The notes under the pieces are model-generated. The model searched no databases, was not told the origin of the DNA, and was given only the letters and a program-made list of their open reading frames with translations. A program made the position numbers and the translations under genes. From Vreelandella sedimenti (GTDB lineage: Bacteria; Pseudomonadota; Gammaproteobacteria; Pseudomonadales; Halomonadaceae), in NCBI RefSeq assembly GCF_013416325.1, contig NZ_JACCGK010000009.1, positions 168,935-232,934 of the forward strand: a DNA stretch of 64,000 bases, in the 5' to 3' direction. Below, piece by piece: positions 8,608 to 17,805 of this stretch; position 1 is the stretch's first letter, and every line of letters starts with the position of its first letter.

Positions 8608-8726
8608 AGCCGCTGCTCCTAAAAGTGTCTTGTTAGCATGATAAGCATATTATACCTGAAGCGGTGCCTGTAGCGGGGCCAATACAAGTATTCCACTGTG
8701 GTAGCGGCTATGCAGTGGTAAGCTGC

Positions 8727-8806
8727 TAGGAGCCTGTCAGACTGAATGCTGATCTACTGCAAATTCGTGTGTTTTTCGCGACGATCGGTCAAGCTTGACA
8801 GGCTCC
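8727..8806. repeat. Dispersed palindromic repeat, family A copy 1
   Basis: Perfect 11-bp inverted ends GGAGCCTGTCA (8729-8739) and TGACAGGCTCC (8796-8806) enclose a core with TTCGCGACGATC followed by GGTCAAGC. A second copy with the same core and ends lies at 51247-51302. The element sits just upstream of the lipoprotein gene. Confidence 0.75.
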
Positions 8807-8828
8807 GGGGCAATATTTTGGAGTGCGT

Positions 8829-9425
8829 ATGCGCAATGTATTAAGCAGTGTTGGTGTGTTGATGATATCCGTTGCGCTACTGGTAGGCTGTAGCGAAACA
8901 GACAAGCCGAGTGATTCGGCATCAACTGCAGAACAAACATCAGCTCCTGAGCCCACAGCTGCTGAGATAGAAGTGGCTGAGGCAGAAGAGATCGCGCCTC
9001 TTGTCGTCGAGATAATGGCGCATGTATCGCTGCGCAGTGATCGGCGTTTAATGGTGGAAGGCGAGAGCAACTTGCCCGATGAAACGCTGGTGCAGATTAT
9101 TGTCGAACGCGAGATCAGCAGCGTGCGTTGGCGTGAGCGAACGCGTATAGAGGGTGGCGTGTTCGCAGCGGGCCCATTTGGCCCTGGCAGTGGCTTACCC
9201 GATGGTGGCTATATAGTACAGGTTGAGGTTTCCGAAGGCAGTGTGCAGCCGGAAGTCGTTCAAGCGCGTATCGGCCACGAGGGCCAGCACCTGGCGGGAG
9301 AGCTGGTAAATCAATCCCGCCATGGGCTGGGCCAAGTGGCCACCTACTCACGTCGCTTCTTGGTGGGGAGTGAGCCAAGGCAAACGCGTGACCAGGTGGA
9401 GGTGCTAGAGAGTCCGGGGAGGTAG
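8829..9425 (+). CDS. putative lipoprotein of unknown function
   Basis: A 198-residue exported lipoprotein counted from the ATG at 8829, chosen over a GTG at 8823 because GGAG at 8819-8822 has correct spacing to the ATG only. The signal peptide MRNVLSSVGVLMISVALLVG ends in a lipobox LVGC. A low-complexity acidic linker (SETDKPSDSASTAEQTSAPEP) follows, then a beta-rich globular part of about residues 60-160 with VSLRSDRRLMVEGESNLPDETLVQIIV, an immunoglobulin-like pattern. No family is recognised. It stands alone between the family A repeat and the convergent XRE regulator. Confidence 0.75.
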   Translation: MRNVLSSVGVLMISVALLVGCSETDKPSDSASTAEQTSAPEPTAAEIEVAEAEEIAPLVVEIMAHVSLRSDRRLMVEGESNLPDETLVQIIVEREISSVRWRERTRIEGGVFAAGPFGPGSGLPDGGYIVQVEVSEGSVQPEVVQARIGHEGQHLAGELVNQSRHGLGQVATYSRRFLVGSEPRQTRDQVEVLESPGR

Positions 9426-9430
9426 ACGCT

Positions 9431-9955
9431 TTAGGCAGGATGCCAATGGGCTAACAGTACTGCATGAATCGATGTGTCGCTTGGGGCTTTGGCGAAGTGC
9501 TCAATGACGAAACGATCGTCGCGTTGCACTACATAGTGGCCCGCTTTGTGAAACACATGGGTTGGCCCGAGTAGCAGAAGGTCACCAGCATTAACGGGTG
9601 AAAAATCTGTACCTGGGCCGGGTGTTGCCATCACGCACGGTGCTTTCCACTCGATGCTCAGCGGGAGGTGACTGGGCATTTTAATGGTCGTTGCCTGTAC
9701 CTGTTCCCAGGGGAGGGGGCCAGTATGGGTCAACGTTAATAGCTCGGGGGCGCTATCACCTTCCAATAGAGTTGCCAGGGAGCAGTCGAGTGCATCAGCG
9801 AGCGCCACAAGGCGTTCGTGACCGATCTGCTTGATCGCCCCAGATTCCCAATAAGAAATGGTGACATCTGACACGCCAACTTTGCGTGCGAGGGCAGCTT
9901 TGTTGAGCTTGGCCCTAAGCCGCAGTTGCTTGATACGTGAGCCTAGCGATTCCAT
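9431..9955 (-). CDS. XRE-family regulator with LexA/CI-like C-terminal domain lacking the serine
   Basis: A 174-residue Cro/CI-type regulator. The ATG at 9955 is preferred over an upstream TTG at 9982 because CAGGAAG lies seven bases ahead of it. The helix-turn-helix is clear at residues 4-60 (IKQLRLRAKLNKAALARKVGVSDVTISYWESG). The C-terminal half resembles the S24/LexA fold (DFSPVNAGDLLLL, GHYVVQRDD, FVIEHF), but the usual DSMxP serine context reads TDFSP, so self-cleavage is doubtful. This points to a regulator of prophage ancestry. Autoregulation is suggested by an inverted repeat over its promoter. The target genes are not known. Confidence 0.8.
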   Translation of the reverse strand: MESLGSRIKQLRLRAKLNKAALARKVGVSDVTISYWESGAIKQIGHERLVALADALDCSLATLLEGDSAPELLTLTHTGPLPWEQVQATTIKMPSHLPLSIEWKAPCVMATPGPGTDFSPVNAGDLLLLGPTHVFHKAGHYVVQRDDRFVIEHFAKAPSDTSIHAVLLAHWHPA

Positions 9956-9998
9956 TTCGTCTTCCTGATGATGAGCTAACAAGCTCGTTGAATGTCTT

Positions 9999-10029
9999 CC
10001 ACTATAAACTTCTCTAATATAGATAGTGG
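9999..10029 (-). promoter_or_regulatory. Inverted repeat over the XRE gene promoter, candidate operator
   Basis: CCACTAT (9999-10005) and ATAGTGG (10023-10029) form a 7-bp inverted repeat with a 17-base spacer. The minus-strand sequence TATAGT (10001-10006) can serve as a -10 box for the XRE gene 46 bases downstream, so a dimer bound here would cover the promoter. Inferred. Confidence 0.45.
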
Positions 10030-10194
10030 CGCTATGAACATACGTTATTGGTCTGTCTCAAGCTTGGGGTATGCGCCCAAAATGTTACTGCAGAGCCATA
10101 CTAAGCGATTGTGCTTTAGCGCGCATTAGTGGACAAATAACGTTGAGTTAATTTCTCTGACGCTTTCTTGCACTAGTCGTTCCCTACGTGACGC

Positions 10195-10222
10195 TGTTGG
10201 TTGCGCCTAAGGTGCGTATAAT
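10195..10222 (+). promoter_or_regulatory. Promoter of gltX
   Basis: A perfect -10 box TATAAT is at 10217-10222, 33 bases upstream of the gltX ATG. A weaker -35-like TGTTGG is at 10195-10200 with a 16-base spacer. Confidence 0.55.
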
Positions 10223-10255
10223 ATCGCCATGCATTTTTGCCAATAGGACGTTTTC

Positions 10256-11740
10256 ATGACCGTACGTACTCGCATCGCACCTTCTCCCACAGGAGACCCC
10301 CACGTTGGTACGGCTTACATCGCGCTTTTTAACCTCTGTTTTGCGCGTCAGCACGGTGGCCAATTCATTCTGCGTATTGAAGACACTGATCAAGTGCGCT
10401 CTACGCCTGAGTCGGAGCAGATGATTCTCGATTCGCTGCGCTGGCTGGGTCTTGAGTGGGATGAAGGCCCCGATGTTGGCGGCCCCCACGGTCCTTATCG
10501 GCAAAGCGAGCGTGGCGATATTTATGCTCAATACGCCCAGCAGTTGTTGGATGCCGGGCATGCATTTAAGTGTTATCGCACCAGTGAAGAGCTTGATGAG
10601 CTGCGTGAAACCCGCAAGGCTGCGGGCTTGCACTTGGCATTGAAGCCTGCTGACTTAGCATTGGATAGCCAAGAGCAAGCACGCCGTGAACAGGAAGGCT
10701 GGCCTTATGTAGTGCGCATGAATGTGCCCGCTGAAGGCGTTTGTGTGGTCAACGATATGCTGCGCGGTTCGATTGAAGTGGAGTGGGCGCAGGTGGACGC
10801 GCAAATTCTGCTTAAATCAGACGGCATGCCCACTTATCACCTCGCCAATGTGGTCGACGATCATCTAATGGCGATTACTCATGTGCTGCGTGGGGAAGAG
10901 TGGATTAACTCAGCACCAAAGCACCAACTGCTGTATGAGTATTTTGGTTGGCAAATGCCGCAACTTTGTCACATGCCGCTGCTGCGCAACCCCGATAAAT
11001 CCAAACTCTCTAAACGCAAAAACCCGACCTCTATCAATTATTATCGTCGGATGGGCTTTTTAGCCCAGGCTGTTACCAACTACTTGGGGCGGATGGGGTG
11101 GTCGATGCCCGATGAGCGCGAGAAGTTCAGTCTACAAGAGATGATGGCGGAGTTTGACGTTCAGCGTGTCTCGTTAGGTGGCCCTGTATTTGACTTGGAG
11201 AAACTGACCTGGCTAAACGGTGTGTATATCCGTGAAGACCTGGATGATGATGCACTGTTGAGCGCACTGCGTGACTGGGCTTTCAATGAAGCCTACGTTA
11301 AGCAGATACTGCCGCAGGTGCGACCTCGGGTAGAGACGCTCTCCCAGGTAATGCCGTTGGCAGGGCACTTTTTCTCTGGCCTTCCGGCGCTAACAAAAGC
11401 GTCGTTTGATAGCGTGAAGCTTGAAGAAGAGGAACTGGTCAAATTACTTCAGTTCCTTGTCTGGCGGTTCGAGGGCGTTTCGGCTTGGCATAAAGAGGCG
11501 CTTTTGAACGAGGTCAAAGCGCTGGCTGAGCACTTTGACTTGAAAATGAAAGCCTTTCTGGCGCCCGTGTTTATTGCTATTACCGGCAGCACGTCCAGTA
11601 CTTCAGTGATGGATGCCATGGCGATTCTTGGCTCCGACGTTACACGGGCACGCCTGCGCAGTGCGATAGAGGTATTGGGCGGCGTCTCGAAAAAACAGGC
11701 GAAGCGCTTTGAGAAAGAGTTTCGTGAAATAGCTTTGTGA
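10256..11740 (+). CDS. gltX: glutamate--tRNA ligase
   Basis: A 494-residue class I aminoacyl-tRNA synthetase that charges tRNA-Glu. The HIGH-type motif is [13 protein letters not shown] at residues 9-21, with H16 and G18, and the KMSKS loop reads KLSKR at 250-254. The C-terminal anticodon-binding region ends in the usual helical bundle. Compared with Pseudomonas-type enzymes, the segment at about 107-150 is shorter and keeps only one cysteine of the zinc-type site (CYRTSEEL). The gene is followed by its own terminator and then by a tRNA operon that includes its substrate tRNA-Glu(TTC). AGGA precedes the ATG. Confidence 0.97.
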   Translation: MTVRTRIAPSPTGDPHVGTAYIALFNLCFARQHGGQFILRIEDTDQVRSTPESEQMILDSLRWLGLEWDEGPDVGGPHGPYRQSERGDIYAQYAQQLLDAGHAFKCYRTSEELDELRETRKAAGLHLALKPADLALDSQEQARREQEGWPYVVRMNVPAEGVCVVNDMLRGSIEVEWAQVDAQILLKSDGMPTYHLANVVDDHLMAITHVLRGEEWINSAPKHQLLYEYFGWQMPQLCHMPLLRNPDKSKLSKRKNPTSINYYRRMGFLAQAVTNYLGRMGWSMPDEREKFSLQEMMAEFDVQRVSLGGPVFDLEKLTWLNGVYIREDLDDDALLSALRDWAFNEAYVKQILPQVRPRVETLSQVMPLAGHFFSGLPALTKASFDSVKLEEEELVKLLQFLVWRFEGVSAWHKEALLNEVKALAEHFDLKMKAFLAPVFIAITGSTSSTSVMDAMAILGSDVTRARLRSAIEVLGGVSKKQAKRFEKEFREIAL

Positions 11741-11797
11741 AATAGCTTCGTGAAACAGTTTAGTAAAATCAGCTAACCGCGCTTGAGATAGCGTTAG

Positions 11798-11833
11798 CGC
11801 CAATTTCTCGTCCTTAGGAAATTGGCGTTTTTT
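11798..11833 (+). terminator. Rho-independent terminator of gltX
   Basis: The stem CGCCAATTTC (11798-11807) / GAAATTGGCG (11818-11827) is followed by six T residues at 11828-11833. Confidence 0.9.
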
Positions 11834-11836
11834 CTG

Positions 11837-11865
11837 TTGACGAAGACCTGCGGAATCAGTATTAT
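11837..11865 (+). promoter_or_regulatory. Promoter of the tRNA-Ala/tRNA-Glu operon
   Basis: TTGACG (11837-11842), a 17-base spacer and TATTAT (11860-11865) form a near-consensus sigma-70 promoter about 22 bases before the mature tRNA-Ala. A GC-rich CGCTCC discriminator follows, as is common for stable RNA promoters. Confidence 0.75.
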
Positions 11866-11887
11866 ACGCTCCGTCTTCGCGACATGT

Positions 11888-11963
11888 GGGGCCTTAGCTC
11901 AGCTGGGAGAGCGCAACACTGGCAGTGTTGAGGTCAGCGGTTCGATCCCGCTAGGCTCCACCA
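11888..11963 (+). tRNA. tRNA-Ala (anticodon GGC)
   Basis: A complete 76-nt cloverleaf with encoded CCA. The acceptor arm is GGGGCCT/AGGCTCC with one G-T pair, the D-loop contains AGCTGGGA, the anticodon loop is CTGGCAG with GGC at positions 34-36, and the T-arm contains GGTTCGATCCC. It is the first gene of a two-tRNA operon. Confidence 0.96.
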
Positions 11964-12011
11964 ATTCGTAGTACTTGTCATCAGTGCCTTTCGCGAAGCG
12001 GCTCGATATAC

Positions 12012-12087
12012 GTCCCATTCGTCTAGTGGTCTAGGACACCGCCCTTTCACGGCGGTAACAGGGGTTCGAACCCCCTATGGGACGCCA
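12012..12087 (+). tRNA. tRNA-Glu (anticodon TTC)
   Basis: A complete 76-nt cloverleaf with encoded CCA. The acceptor arm is GTCCCAT/ATGGGAC, the anticodon stem CCGCC/GGCGG carries the loop CTTTCAC with TTC, and the T-arm is GGGGTTCGAACCCC. It lies 48 bases after tRNA-Ala, almost certainly in the same transcript, and downstream of the gene for its synthetase. Confidence 0.97.
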
Positions 12088-12123
12088 CTAATTCAGTATC
12101 CCTCCTAATCGTTTATTTCTCTG

Positions 12124-12153
12124 GCAATGAGTCTTCTCATTTGCTGGTTTTTT
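12124..12153 (+). terminator. Terminator of the tRNA operon
   Basis: An imperfect stem (GCAATGAG at 12124-12131 with CTCATTTGC at 12136-12144, one bulged T) is followed shortly by six T residues at 12148-12153. Confidence 0.65.
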
Positions 12154-12783
12154 GTATTCCTGCCGTTCACAAAAGAGCTACAAATCGACAATTTTTGGAC
12201 GATTTTGTGCTTGACTTGTCCACTTTTTCGATTCTTGTTTTAAGGTTGTGCACAACCCCTTGTTGTTGACGTAAAAAATCTTTAACAGAACTTAAACCCT
12301 TGAAAAACAATAGCTTATGTTAGGTTAAAAAATAACCAATTTAAGGCTGGCCCACTGCCCATGGCGATTTCGGGACGTTTTGAAGTGGTTGTGAACAGGG
12401 TTATCCACAGATAGTGTGGAAAACCCTGAGCCAGGCCAGGATGTCAAAAAGTCAAGCGATATTAGGGCTTCTCGGGGGGGGGTAGTGGTGGCGATTTCGC
12501 CCAATGAATGCATCAAACGAGGCGAAACAGAACGCTATCAAATGGCTCCCATCAACGGTGCACTTAATAATTGCAACGGCTGATCAACAGGGCAGGCTAT
12601 GCTCAGCAGGACAAGGGGCGGTCTCTAGGTGCGAGCTAATTCAAGGCTCGATAAGTCAGTCGATTGATGGTGGGTGCCTGTGGTGGTGCGTTGAAGGCCT
12701 ATGAGGCATCGCGCCAATTAGTTCATGCATAAGCAAAAGGCCACCCTAAGGTGGCCTTTGGTCGTACCGTCATGTGGAAGGGG
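12154..12783. other. Non-coding region with DnaA-box-like sites and an AT-rich stretch
   Basis: No convincing gene lies in these 630 bases. A perfect DnaA box TTATCCACA is at 12401-12409 on the plus strand, and TGTGGAAAA at 12415-12423 is the relaxed box TTTTCCACA on the minus strand, facing it six bases away. A palindrome TTGTGCACAA (12246-12255) is one base from a box on both strands. Between them runs an AT-rich segment (about 12270-12345) with the stem GGTTA/TAACC. A 66-codon open frame at 12504-12704 has no ribosome site and no recognisable protein character. The role is unknown. Confidence 0.5.
12733..12760 (-). terminator. Rho-independent terminator of gltA
   Basis: A perfect 10-bp stem (AAAGGCCACC at 12736-12745 with GGTGGCCTTT at 12750-12759) and loop CTAA lie 24 bases past the gltA stop. 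On the minus strand the stem is followed by TTTT. Confidence 0.85.
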
Positions 12784-14070
12784 TTATTTTTTTGGATAGT
12801 CACGCTGGTCGTGGCCAATATAGAGCTGGCGCGGACGACCGATTTTGTAGCTTTCGCTGAGCATCTCGTGCCAATGCGAGATCCAGCCAATGGTGCGCGA
12901 TACAGCGAAAATCACGGTGAACATATTGGTTGGGATGCCCATCGCTTTCAGAATGATGCCTGAGTAGAAATCAACGTTCGGGTACAGCTTCCGCTCAATG
13001 AAGTACTCGTCTTCTAGGGCAATCTGCTCAAGACGCTTAGCGATTTTAAGCTGCGGGTCGTCGGCCATGCCGAGCTCTGCAAGTACTTCGTCGCAGGTCT
13101 CTTTCATTACCTTGGCGCGCGGGTCAAAGTTGCGATACACGCGGTGACCAAAGCCCATTAGCTTGAACGGGTCGTCCTTATTCTTGGCTTTATCAACAAA
13201 GCGCTGGATGTTCTCTTCGGAGTCTTCACCGATTTCGTCAAGCATGGCCAGCACGGCTTCGTTGGCGCCGCCATGAGCGGGGCCCCAAAGTGCCGCGATA
13301 CCTGCGCTAATACAAGCGAACGGGTTGGCACCTGTGGAGCCTGCCAAGCGTACAGTCGAGGTAGAGGCATTCTGCTCGTGATCCGCGTGCAGCATGAAGA
13401 TGCGATCCATGGCTTTCGCGTATACCGGGTTGATTTTGTACTCTTCGCAAGGGTTGCTGAACATCATGTAGAGGAAGTTCTCTGCATAGGTCAGGTCGTT
13501 GCGCGGGTAGTTAAAGGGCTGACCCACATTATACTTATGGGACATTGCCGCTAGTGTAGGCATCTTGGCGATCAGACGGATCGCGCTGATCACACGATCT
13601 TCCTCTTGAGTGATGTCCATGTGGTCGTGGTAGAAGGCCGCTAAGCCACCCACTACACCGCACAAAATAGACATCGGGTGCGCATCACGGCGGAACCCTT
13701 TAAAGAAGTTGTTGATCTGATCGTGAACCATGGTGTGGTTGCGAATGCGCGATTCAAAATCCGCGTATTGCTCGTCGTTGGGTAACTCACCAAACAGCAG
13801 GGTGTAGCACACTTCTACGAAATTGGACTCTTTGGCCAGTTGATCAATCGGGTAGCCGCGGTGTAGCAGCACGCCCTTGCCGCCATCAATATAAGTGATG
13901 GCAGACTGGCAGGAAGAGGTGGCCATAAAGCCGGGGTCGTAGGTGAACAGGCCTTCAGCGCCTAAACCGCGTACGTCGATGACGTCGGGGCCAAGTGTGC
14001 CGGAATACATGGGTAGCTCGATCGGTTTATCCAGACCGTCTACCGTCAATGTCGCTTTCCTGTCAGCCAT
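12784..14070 (-). CDS. gltA: citrate synthase, type II
   Basis: A 428-residue citrate synthase that condenses acetyl-CoA and oxaloacetate, the entry step of the TCA cycle. The N-terminal beta domain ([31 protein letters not shown]) marks the hexameric, NADH-regulated gammaproteobacterial type. Catalytic histidines are visible in [11 protein letters not shown] and [14 protein letters not shown] and the catalytic aspartate in YPNVDFYSG. It is transcribed divergently from sdhCDAB and shares the intergenic region with it, as in many gammaproteobacteria. A strong promoter lies upstream and a terminator downstream, so it appears monocistronic. Confidence 0.97.
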   Translation of the reverse strand: MADRKATLTVDGLDKPIELPMYSGTLGPDVIDVRGLGAEGLFTYDPGFMATSSCQSAITYIDGGKGVLLHRGYPIDQLAKESNFVEVCYTLLFGELPNDEQYADFESRIRNHTMVHDQINNFFKGFRRDAHPMSILCGVVGGLAAFYHDHMDITQEEDRVISAIRLIAKMPTLAAMSHKYNVGQPFNYPRNDLTYAENFLYMMFSNPCEEYKINPVYAKAMDRIFMLHADHEQNASTSTVRLAGSTGANPFACISAGIAALWGPAHGGANEAVLAMLDEIGEDSEENIQRFVDKAKNKDDPFKLMGFGHRVYRNFDPRAKVMKETCDEVLAELGMADDPQLKIAKRLEQIALEDEYFIERKLYPNVDFYSGIILKAMGIPTNMFTVIFAVSRTIGWISHWHEMLSESYKIGRPRQLYIGHDQRDYPKK

Positions 14071-14559
14071 GCTGGCCTCCTTTCGAATTCGGGTTGGGAC
14101 GTAAAGTCATTGCTGCGCATACCGCGCCGGCGAAAAGGCTTGCCCACTATAGAAGTGTGCGACATTTTGTCAATTAGCCTAAGCGCTAGCTTCAGGTTGT
14201 ACAAATATTGTTGCTTTGAATAGTTTTTGTATACGATGAAAAAGCCTACATTATGGCGAAACGTCAGAAGATTGACGATAGGCTAACATGATATGTTAAC
14301 AGGCTTATCAAATTGCTAATCTACTGTCACTATAACCATGCTGCAGCGCAAAATCGACTCAGGATGCGGACAATTTTCTTGCACCATAGTCGAGTTAGGG
14401 CTGAGTTCGGTTTGTAAGCGAGGGCGAAGGTTCTTATAATCCACGGCGCGCGACCGGCAGGTAGGTGGTCGTGCCCGACTTGGCAACGGCCGAGCCCCTT
14501 CCAGCAACCACCGCCCGCTCGGGCCATGCCCGACCTGTCGCAGAGCGGGCCAAGAGAGT
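14071..14559. other. Divergent gltA/sdh regulatory region
   Basis: These 489 bases hold the divergent promoters of gltA and sdhCDAB. The first half is AT-rich; a plus-strand TTGTTG (14208-14213) and TACGAT (14232-14237) with an 18-base spacer is a possible sdh promoter. The second half (about 14400-14555) is GC-rich with several short inverted repeats such as GCTCGGGC/GCCCGA, and would form a structured leader ahead of sdhC. No ORF here is believable. Confidence 0.5.
14146..14173 (-). promoter_or_regulatory. Promoter of gltA
   Basis: On the minus strand, TTGACA (14168-14173) and TATAGT (14146-14151) are separated by 16 bases, a near-consensus sigma-70 promoter 76 bases ahead of the gltA start. 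Confidence 0.7.
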
Positions 14560-14949
14560 GTGTACAAAGCCGTGAATAGCAAACGACCCGTAAACCTAGA
14601 CCTTACTACGATACATTTCCCACTGCCGGCGCTGACGTCGATCACACACCGCATCACGGGTGTCATCCTGTTCGTTGGCCTGATTTTCGCTTTTTGGGCG
14701 CTGGGCAAGTCCTTGTCATCTCCTGCGGGTTTCGACGCCGTTAGCGATGCACTGGCCAATAATTTTTTGGCTAAGTTGATTGCTTGGGGGTTGTTATCCG
14801 CACTGGCATTCCACTTTGTAGCAGGTATCAAGCACCTGCTGATGGATGCCGATATTGGGGTAACCCTTGAGGGTGGCGTTAAAAAAGCGCAGATCACCGT
14901 CGTGGTCAGCGCTGTTCTGATTATTCTGGCAGGAGTTTGGGTATGGTAA
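14560..14949 (+). CDS. sdhC: succinate dehydrogenase cytochrome b556 subunit
   Basis: A 129-residue membrane anchor subunit of complex II that helps bind haem b and ubiquinone. The start region NSKRPVNLDLTTI and the haem-related SITHRITGVILF and HFVAGIKHLLMD segments are typical, and three membrane helices can be drawn. The length equals the E. coli protein if the GTG at 14560 is used; a second GTG at 14572 would start at the conserved NSKRPVNLD. Neither has an ideal ribosome site (AGAGAG at 14553-14558 lies between the options), so the start is uncertain. First gene of sdhCDAB; it overlaps sdhD. Confidence 0.93.
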   Translation: MYKAVNSKRPVNLDLTTIHFPLPALTSITHRITGVILFVGLIFAFWALGKSLSSPAGFDAVSDALANNFLAKLIAWGLLSALAFHFVAGIKHLLMDADIGVTLEGGVKKAQITVVVSAVLIILAGVWVW

Positions 14950-15290
14950 CTAACATTACAAGTTTTGGCCGTAGTGGGCTTTCTGACTGGCTGATGCAGC
15001 GCGTTTCTGCTGTTATTTTGGCCCTCTACACGGTCTTTATCGTTGCCTTTCTGCTGTTTAATCCGAACCTCGATTACTACACGTGGAGCGGTCTGTTCAG
15101 CCAGACGTGGATGCGGATTTTCTCGCTACTGGCGTTCGTCGCCTTAGCCGCACACGCCTGGATCGGCCTGTGGACCGTCACCACCGACTATCTCAAGTCC
15201 ACTCGCCTGCGCGTGGGTGTCCAAGCTGTCATCATCTTGGGCATTTTCGTGTACTTGGTGTGGGGCATTCAAATTTTGTGGGGAGCTTGA
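14943..15290 (+). CDS. sdhD: succinate dehydrogenase membrane anchor subunit
   Basis: The second membrane anchor of complex II, 115 residues from the ATG at 14943. This ATG is preferred over an in-frame TTG six bases earlier because AGGAG (14930-14934) spaces well to it. It contains the [16 protein letters not shown] start, the haem-ligand region [15 protein letters not shown] and three hydrophobic helices. Its start overlaps the sdhC stop by 7 bases, implying translational coupling, and it ends 4 bases before sdhA. Confidence 0.93.
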   Translation: MVTNITSFGRSGLSDWLMQRVSAVILALYTVFIVAFLLFNPNLDYYTWSGLFSQTWMRIFSLLAFVALAAHAWIGLWTVTTDYLKSTRLRVGVQAVIILGIFVYLVWGIQILWGA

Positions 15291-15294
15291 TTAC

Positions 15295-17067
15295 ATGTCT
15301 AATCTGCGTAGCCTGACGTTTGACGCCATTATCATTGGTGGCGGTGGCTCTGGCCTGCGAGCCGCTCTGGAGCTGGCGAAGTCCGGTAAAAAGACGGCCG
15401 TGTTATCGAAAGTTTTCCCGACCCGCTCTCACACCGTTTCTGCCCAGGGTGGTATTACCTGCGCGATTGCGTCCGATGACCCGAATGATGACTGGCGCTG
15501 GCACATGTACGACACCGTTAAAGGCGGCGATTATATCGCTGACCAGGACGCGGCGGAGTATATGTGCTCTGAAGGCCCGAAAGCGGTATTCGAGCTCGAG
15601 CATATGGGCCTGCCGTTCTCGCGTTTGGATAACGGTCGCATTTATCAGCGCCCGTTTGGCGGTCAGTCGAAGAACTTCGGTGAAGGTGGCCAGGCAGCTC
15701 GTACCTGTGCCGCTGCTGACCGTACCGGCCACGCGCTGTTGCACACCCTTTACCAGAATAACTTGAAGAACAATACCGTGTTCCTCAATGAGTGGTACGC
15801 GGTGGATTTAGTCAAAAATGCCAGCGGTGACGTGGTCGGTTGTATTGCCATGTGCATCGAGACAGGTGAAGTGGTGCACGTTAAATCCAAGGCCACGGTG
15901 CTCGCTACCGGTGGTGCAGGCCGCATTTATGCCTCCACAACCAATGCGTTGATCAACACCGGTGACGGCATTGGCATGGCGCTGCGTGCGGGCTTCCCGA
16001 TGCAGGACATGGAAATGTGGCAGTTCCACCCGACCGGTATTTACGGTGCGGGCACGCTGGTCACAGAAGGCTGTCGCGGTGAGGGTGGCTATCTGATCAA
16101 TAAAGACGGCGAGCGCTTTATGGAGCGTTATGCGCCGAACGCCAAAGATTTGGCGGGCCGCGACGTTGTTGCTCGTTCGATGGTCATGGAAATTCTGGAA
16201 GGTCGTGGCTGTGGCGAGAAGGGCGATCACGTCTTCTTGAAGCTCGATCACCTGGGTGAAGAAGTACTTGGTAAGCGCCTACCCGGTATCGTTGAGCTTT
16301 CTAAGACGTTTGCTCACGTCGATCCGGCAAAAGACCCGATCCCGGTCGTACCGACCTGCCACTACATGATGGGCGGTATACCGACCAACATTCATGGTCA
16401 GGCGATTACCATGGACGAAAGCGGTAACGATCATATCGTTAACGGCCTGTTTGCCTGTGGTGAAGCAGCATGCGTATCTGTTCACGGTGCTAACCGCTTG
16501 GGCGGTAACTCGCTGCTGGATCTCGTGGTCTTCGGGCGTGCCGCAGGCATGTTTATTGAAGGCGCCCTGAACGAAGGCATTGAGTACCTGGACGCTTCCG
16601 AGTCTGATATTGAGTCGGCCATGAAGCGGATCACGCGCTGGAATGAGTCTGAAGGTGGTGAAAGTATTCCTGAGCTGAAAGCTGAGCTTCAGGAAATCAT
16701 GCAGACCTCCTTCGGCGTATTCCGCGAAGAGAAAAACATGCTGGAAGGCGTCGACAAGCTAGCGCTACTGCGTGAGCGCATCGCCAATGCCCACTTGCCT
16801 GACAAGTCCAATGCCTTCAACACTGCCCGTGTAGAAGCACTGGAACTTGATAACTTGATGGAAGTGGCAGAAGCGACGGCGATCGCTGCCCTTGAGCGTA
16901 AAGAGAGCCGCGGCGCCCACTCGCGCTACGACTATCCAGACCGTGATGACGTCAACTGGCTGAAGCATTCGCTCTTCTTCCCGGCGACGAAAGAGCTGAA
17001 AAAACGCGACGTTAACTTCAAGCCGAAAACCGTTGATACGTTCGAGCCTAAGGTTCGTACCTACTAA
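15295..17067 (+). CDS. sdhA: succinate dehydrogenase flavoprotein subunit
   Basis: The 590-residue catalytic subunit of complex II, which oxidises succinate to fumarate with covalently bound FAD. The dinucleotide-binding motif is [13 protein letters not shown] at residues 12-24, and the FAD-linking histidine is H46 in [12 protein letters not shown]. The substrate-site sequences HPTGI, RGEGG and [15 protein letters not shown] are intact. The ATG at 15295 follows GGGGAG with good spacing and gives the standard N-terminus; an upstream-extended frame would run into sdhD. Third gene of the sdh operon. Confidence 0.98.
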   Translation: MSNLRSLTFDAIIIGGGGSGLRAALELAKSGKKTAVLSKVFPTRSHTVSAQGGITCAIASDDPNDDWRWHMYDTVKGGDYIADQDAAEYMCSEGPKAVFELEHMGLPFSRLDNGRIYQRPFGGQSKNFGEGGQAARTCAAADRTGHALLHTLYQNNLKNNTVFLNEWYAVDLVKNASGDVVGCIAMCIETGEVVHVKSKATVLATGGAGRIYASTTNALINTGDGIGMALRAGFPMQDMEMWQFHPTGIYGAGTLVTEGCRGEGGYLINKDGERFMERYAPNAKDLAGRDVVARSMVMEILEGRGCGEKGDHVFLKLDHLGEEVLGKRLPGIVELSKTFAHVDPAKDPIPVVPTCHYMMGGIPTNIHGQAITMDESGNDHIVNGLFACGEAACVSVHGANRLGGNSLLDLVVFGRAAGMFIEGALNEGIEYLDASESDIESAMKRITRWNESEGGESIPELKAELQEIMQTSFGVFREEKNMLEGVDKLALLRERIANAHLPDKSNAFNTARVEALELDNLMEVAEATAIAALERKESRGAHSRYDYPDRDDVNWLKHSLFFPATKELKKRDVNFKPKTVDTFEPKVRTY

Positions 17068-17094
17068 ACGCCGCATAGACGAGAGGGAGTCACT

Positions 17095-17805
17095 ATGTCC
17101 AATCTTCAGGTATCCGTATACCGTTACAATCCGGAAACCGACTCCGCACCTTACATGCAAGAGTTTCAGGTCGATACTAAAGGCCGCGATGTGATGGTGC
17201 TGGATGTTCTTCATATGATGAAGGAACAAGACAGCGGTTTGGCGTTTCGTCGCAGCTGCCGTGAAGGCGTCTGCGGTTCAGACGGCATGAACATGAACGG
17301 CAAAAACGGCTTGGCGTGTATCACGCCGCTGTCAGATGTTGTCAAAAACAACAAGCTGACCCTGCGCCCGCTGCCGGGCTTGCCGGTTATTCGCGATATG
17401 GTCGTCGATATGGGCTTGTTCTATAAGCAGTACGAGCGTATTCAGCCGTACCTGCAAAACGACACGCCACCGCCTGCCATTGAGCGCCTACAGTCGCCAG
17501 AAGAGCGCGACAAGCTAGATGGCTTGTATGAGTGTATTCTGTGCGCATGCTGCTCAACGTCTTGCCCGTCGTTCTGGTGGAACCCCGAGAAGTTTGTCGG
17601 CCCTGCTGGTTTGCTGCAATCTTACCGCTTCCTGGCCGATTCCCGTGACACGGCTACCAGCGAGCGGTTGAGCAACTTGGAAGATCCGTTCTCGGTGTTC
17701 CGTTGCCGTGGCATCATGAACTGTGTTGCGGTGTGCCCAAAAGGGCTCAACCCTACCCGGGCAATTGGTAAAATTCGCGAAATGTTACTTGCTGATGCTA
17801 CCTAA
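17095..17805 (+). CDS. sdhB: succinate dehydrogenase iron-sulfur subunit
   Basis: The 236-residue electron-transfer subunit of complex II. The [2Fe-2S] ligands are in SCREGVCGSDGMN and LAC, the [4Fe-4S] ligands in CILCACCSTSCPS and the [3Fe-4S] ligands in CRGIMNCVAVCPKGLNP, all complete. Typical length. GAGAGGGAG precedes the ATG. Last gene of sdhCDAB; the next gene, sucA, follows after a structured gap of nearly 390 bases. Confidence 0.98.
   Translation: MSNLQVSVYRYNPETDSAPYMQEFQVDTKGRDVMVLDVLHMMKEQDSGLAFRRSCREGVCGSDGMNMNGKNGLACITPLSDVVKNNKLTLRPLPGLPVIRDMVVDMGLFYKQYERIQPYLQNDTPPPAIERLQSPEERDKLDGLYECILCACCSTSCPSFWWNPEKFVGPAGLLQSYRFLADSRDTATSERLSNLEDPFSVFRCRGIMNCVAVCPKGLNPTRAIGKIREMLLADAT

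Noticed and set aside
10034..10129. Short frame starting MNIRYWS between the XRE gene and gltX
   Set aside because: 31 codons, no ribosome site, no similarity recognised.
12504..12704. 66-codon frame between tRNA-Glu and gltA
   Set aside because: No ribosome site, no hydrophobic or domain pattern, and unusual composition; treated as non-coding.
12154..12783. Chromosomal replication origin
   Set aside because: The box cluster is small and none of the genes normally flanking an origin (dnaA, dnaN, rpmH, gidA, parAB) is nearby, so only DnaA-box-like sites are claimed.
14316..14897. 193-codon open frame on the minus strand over the gltA/sdh region
   Set aside because: It lies antisense to sdhC and across a GC-rich leader, has no ribosome site and no recognisable protein pattern.
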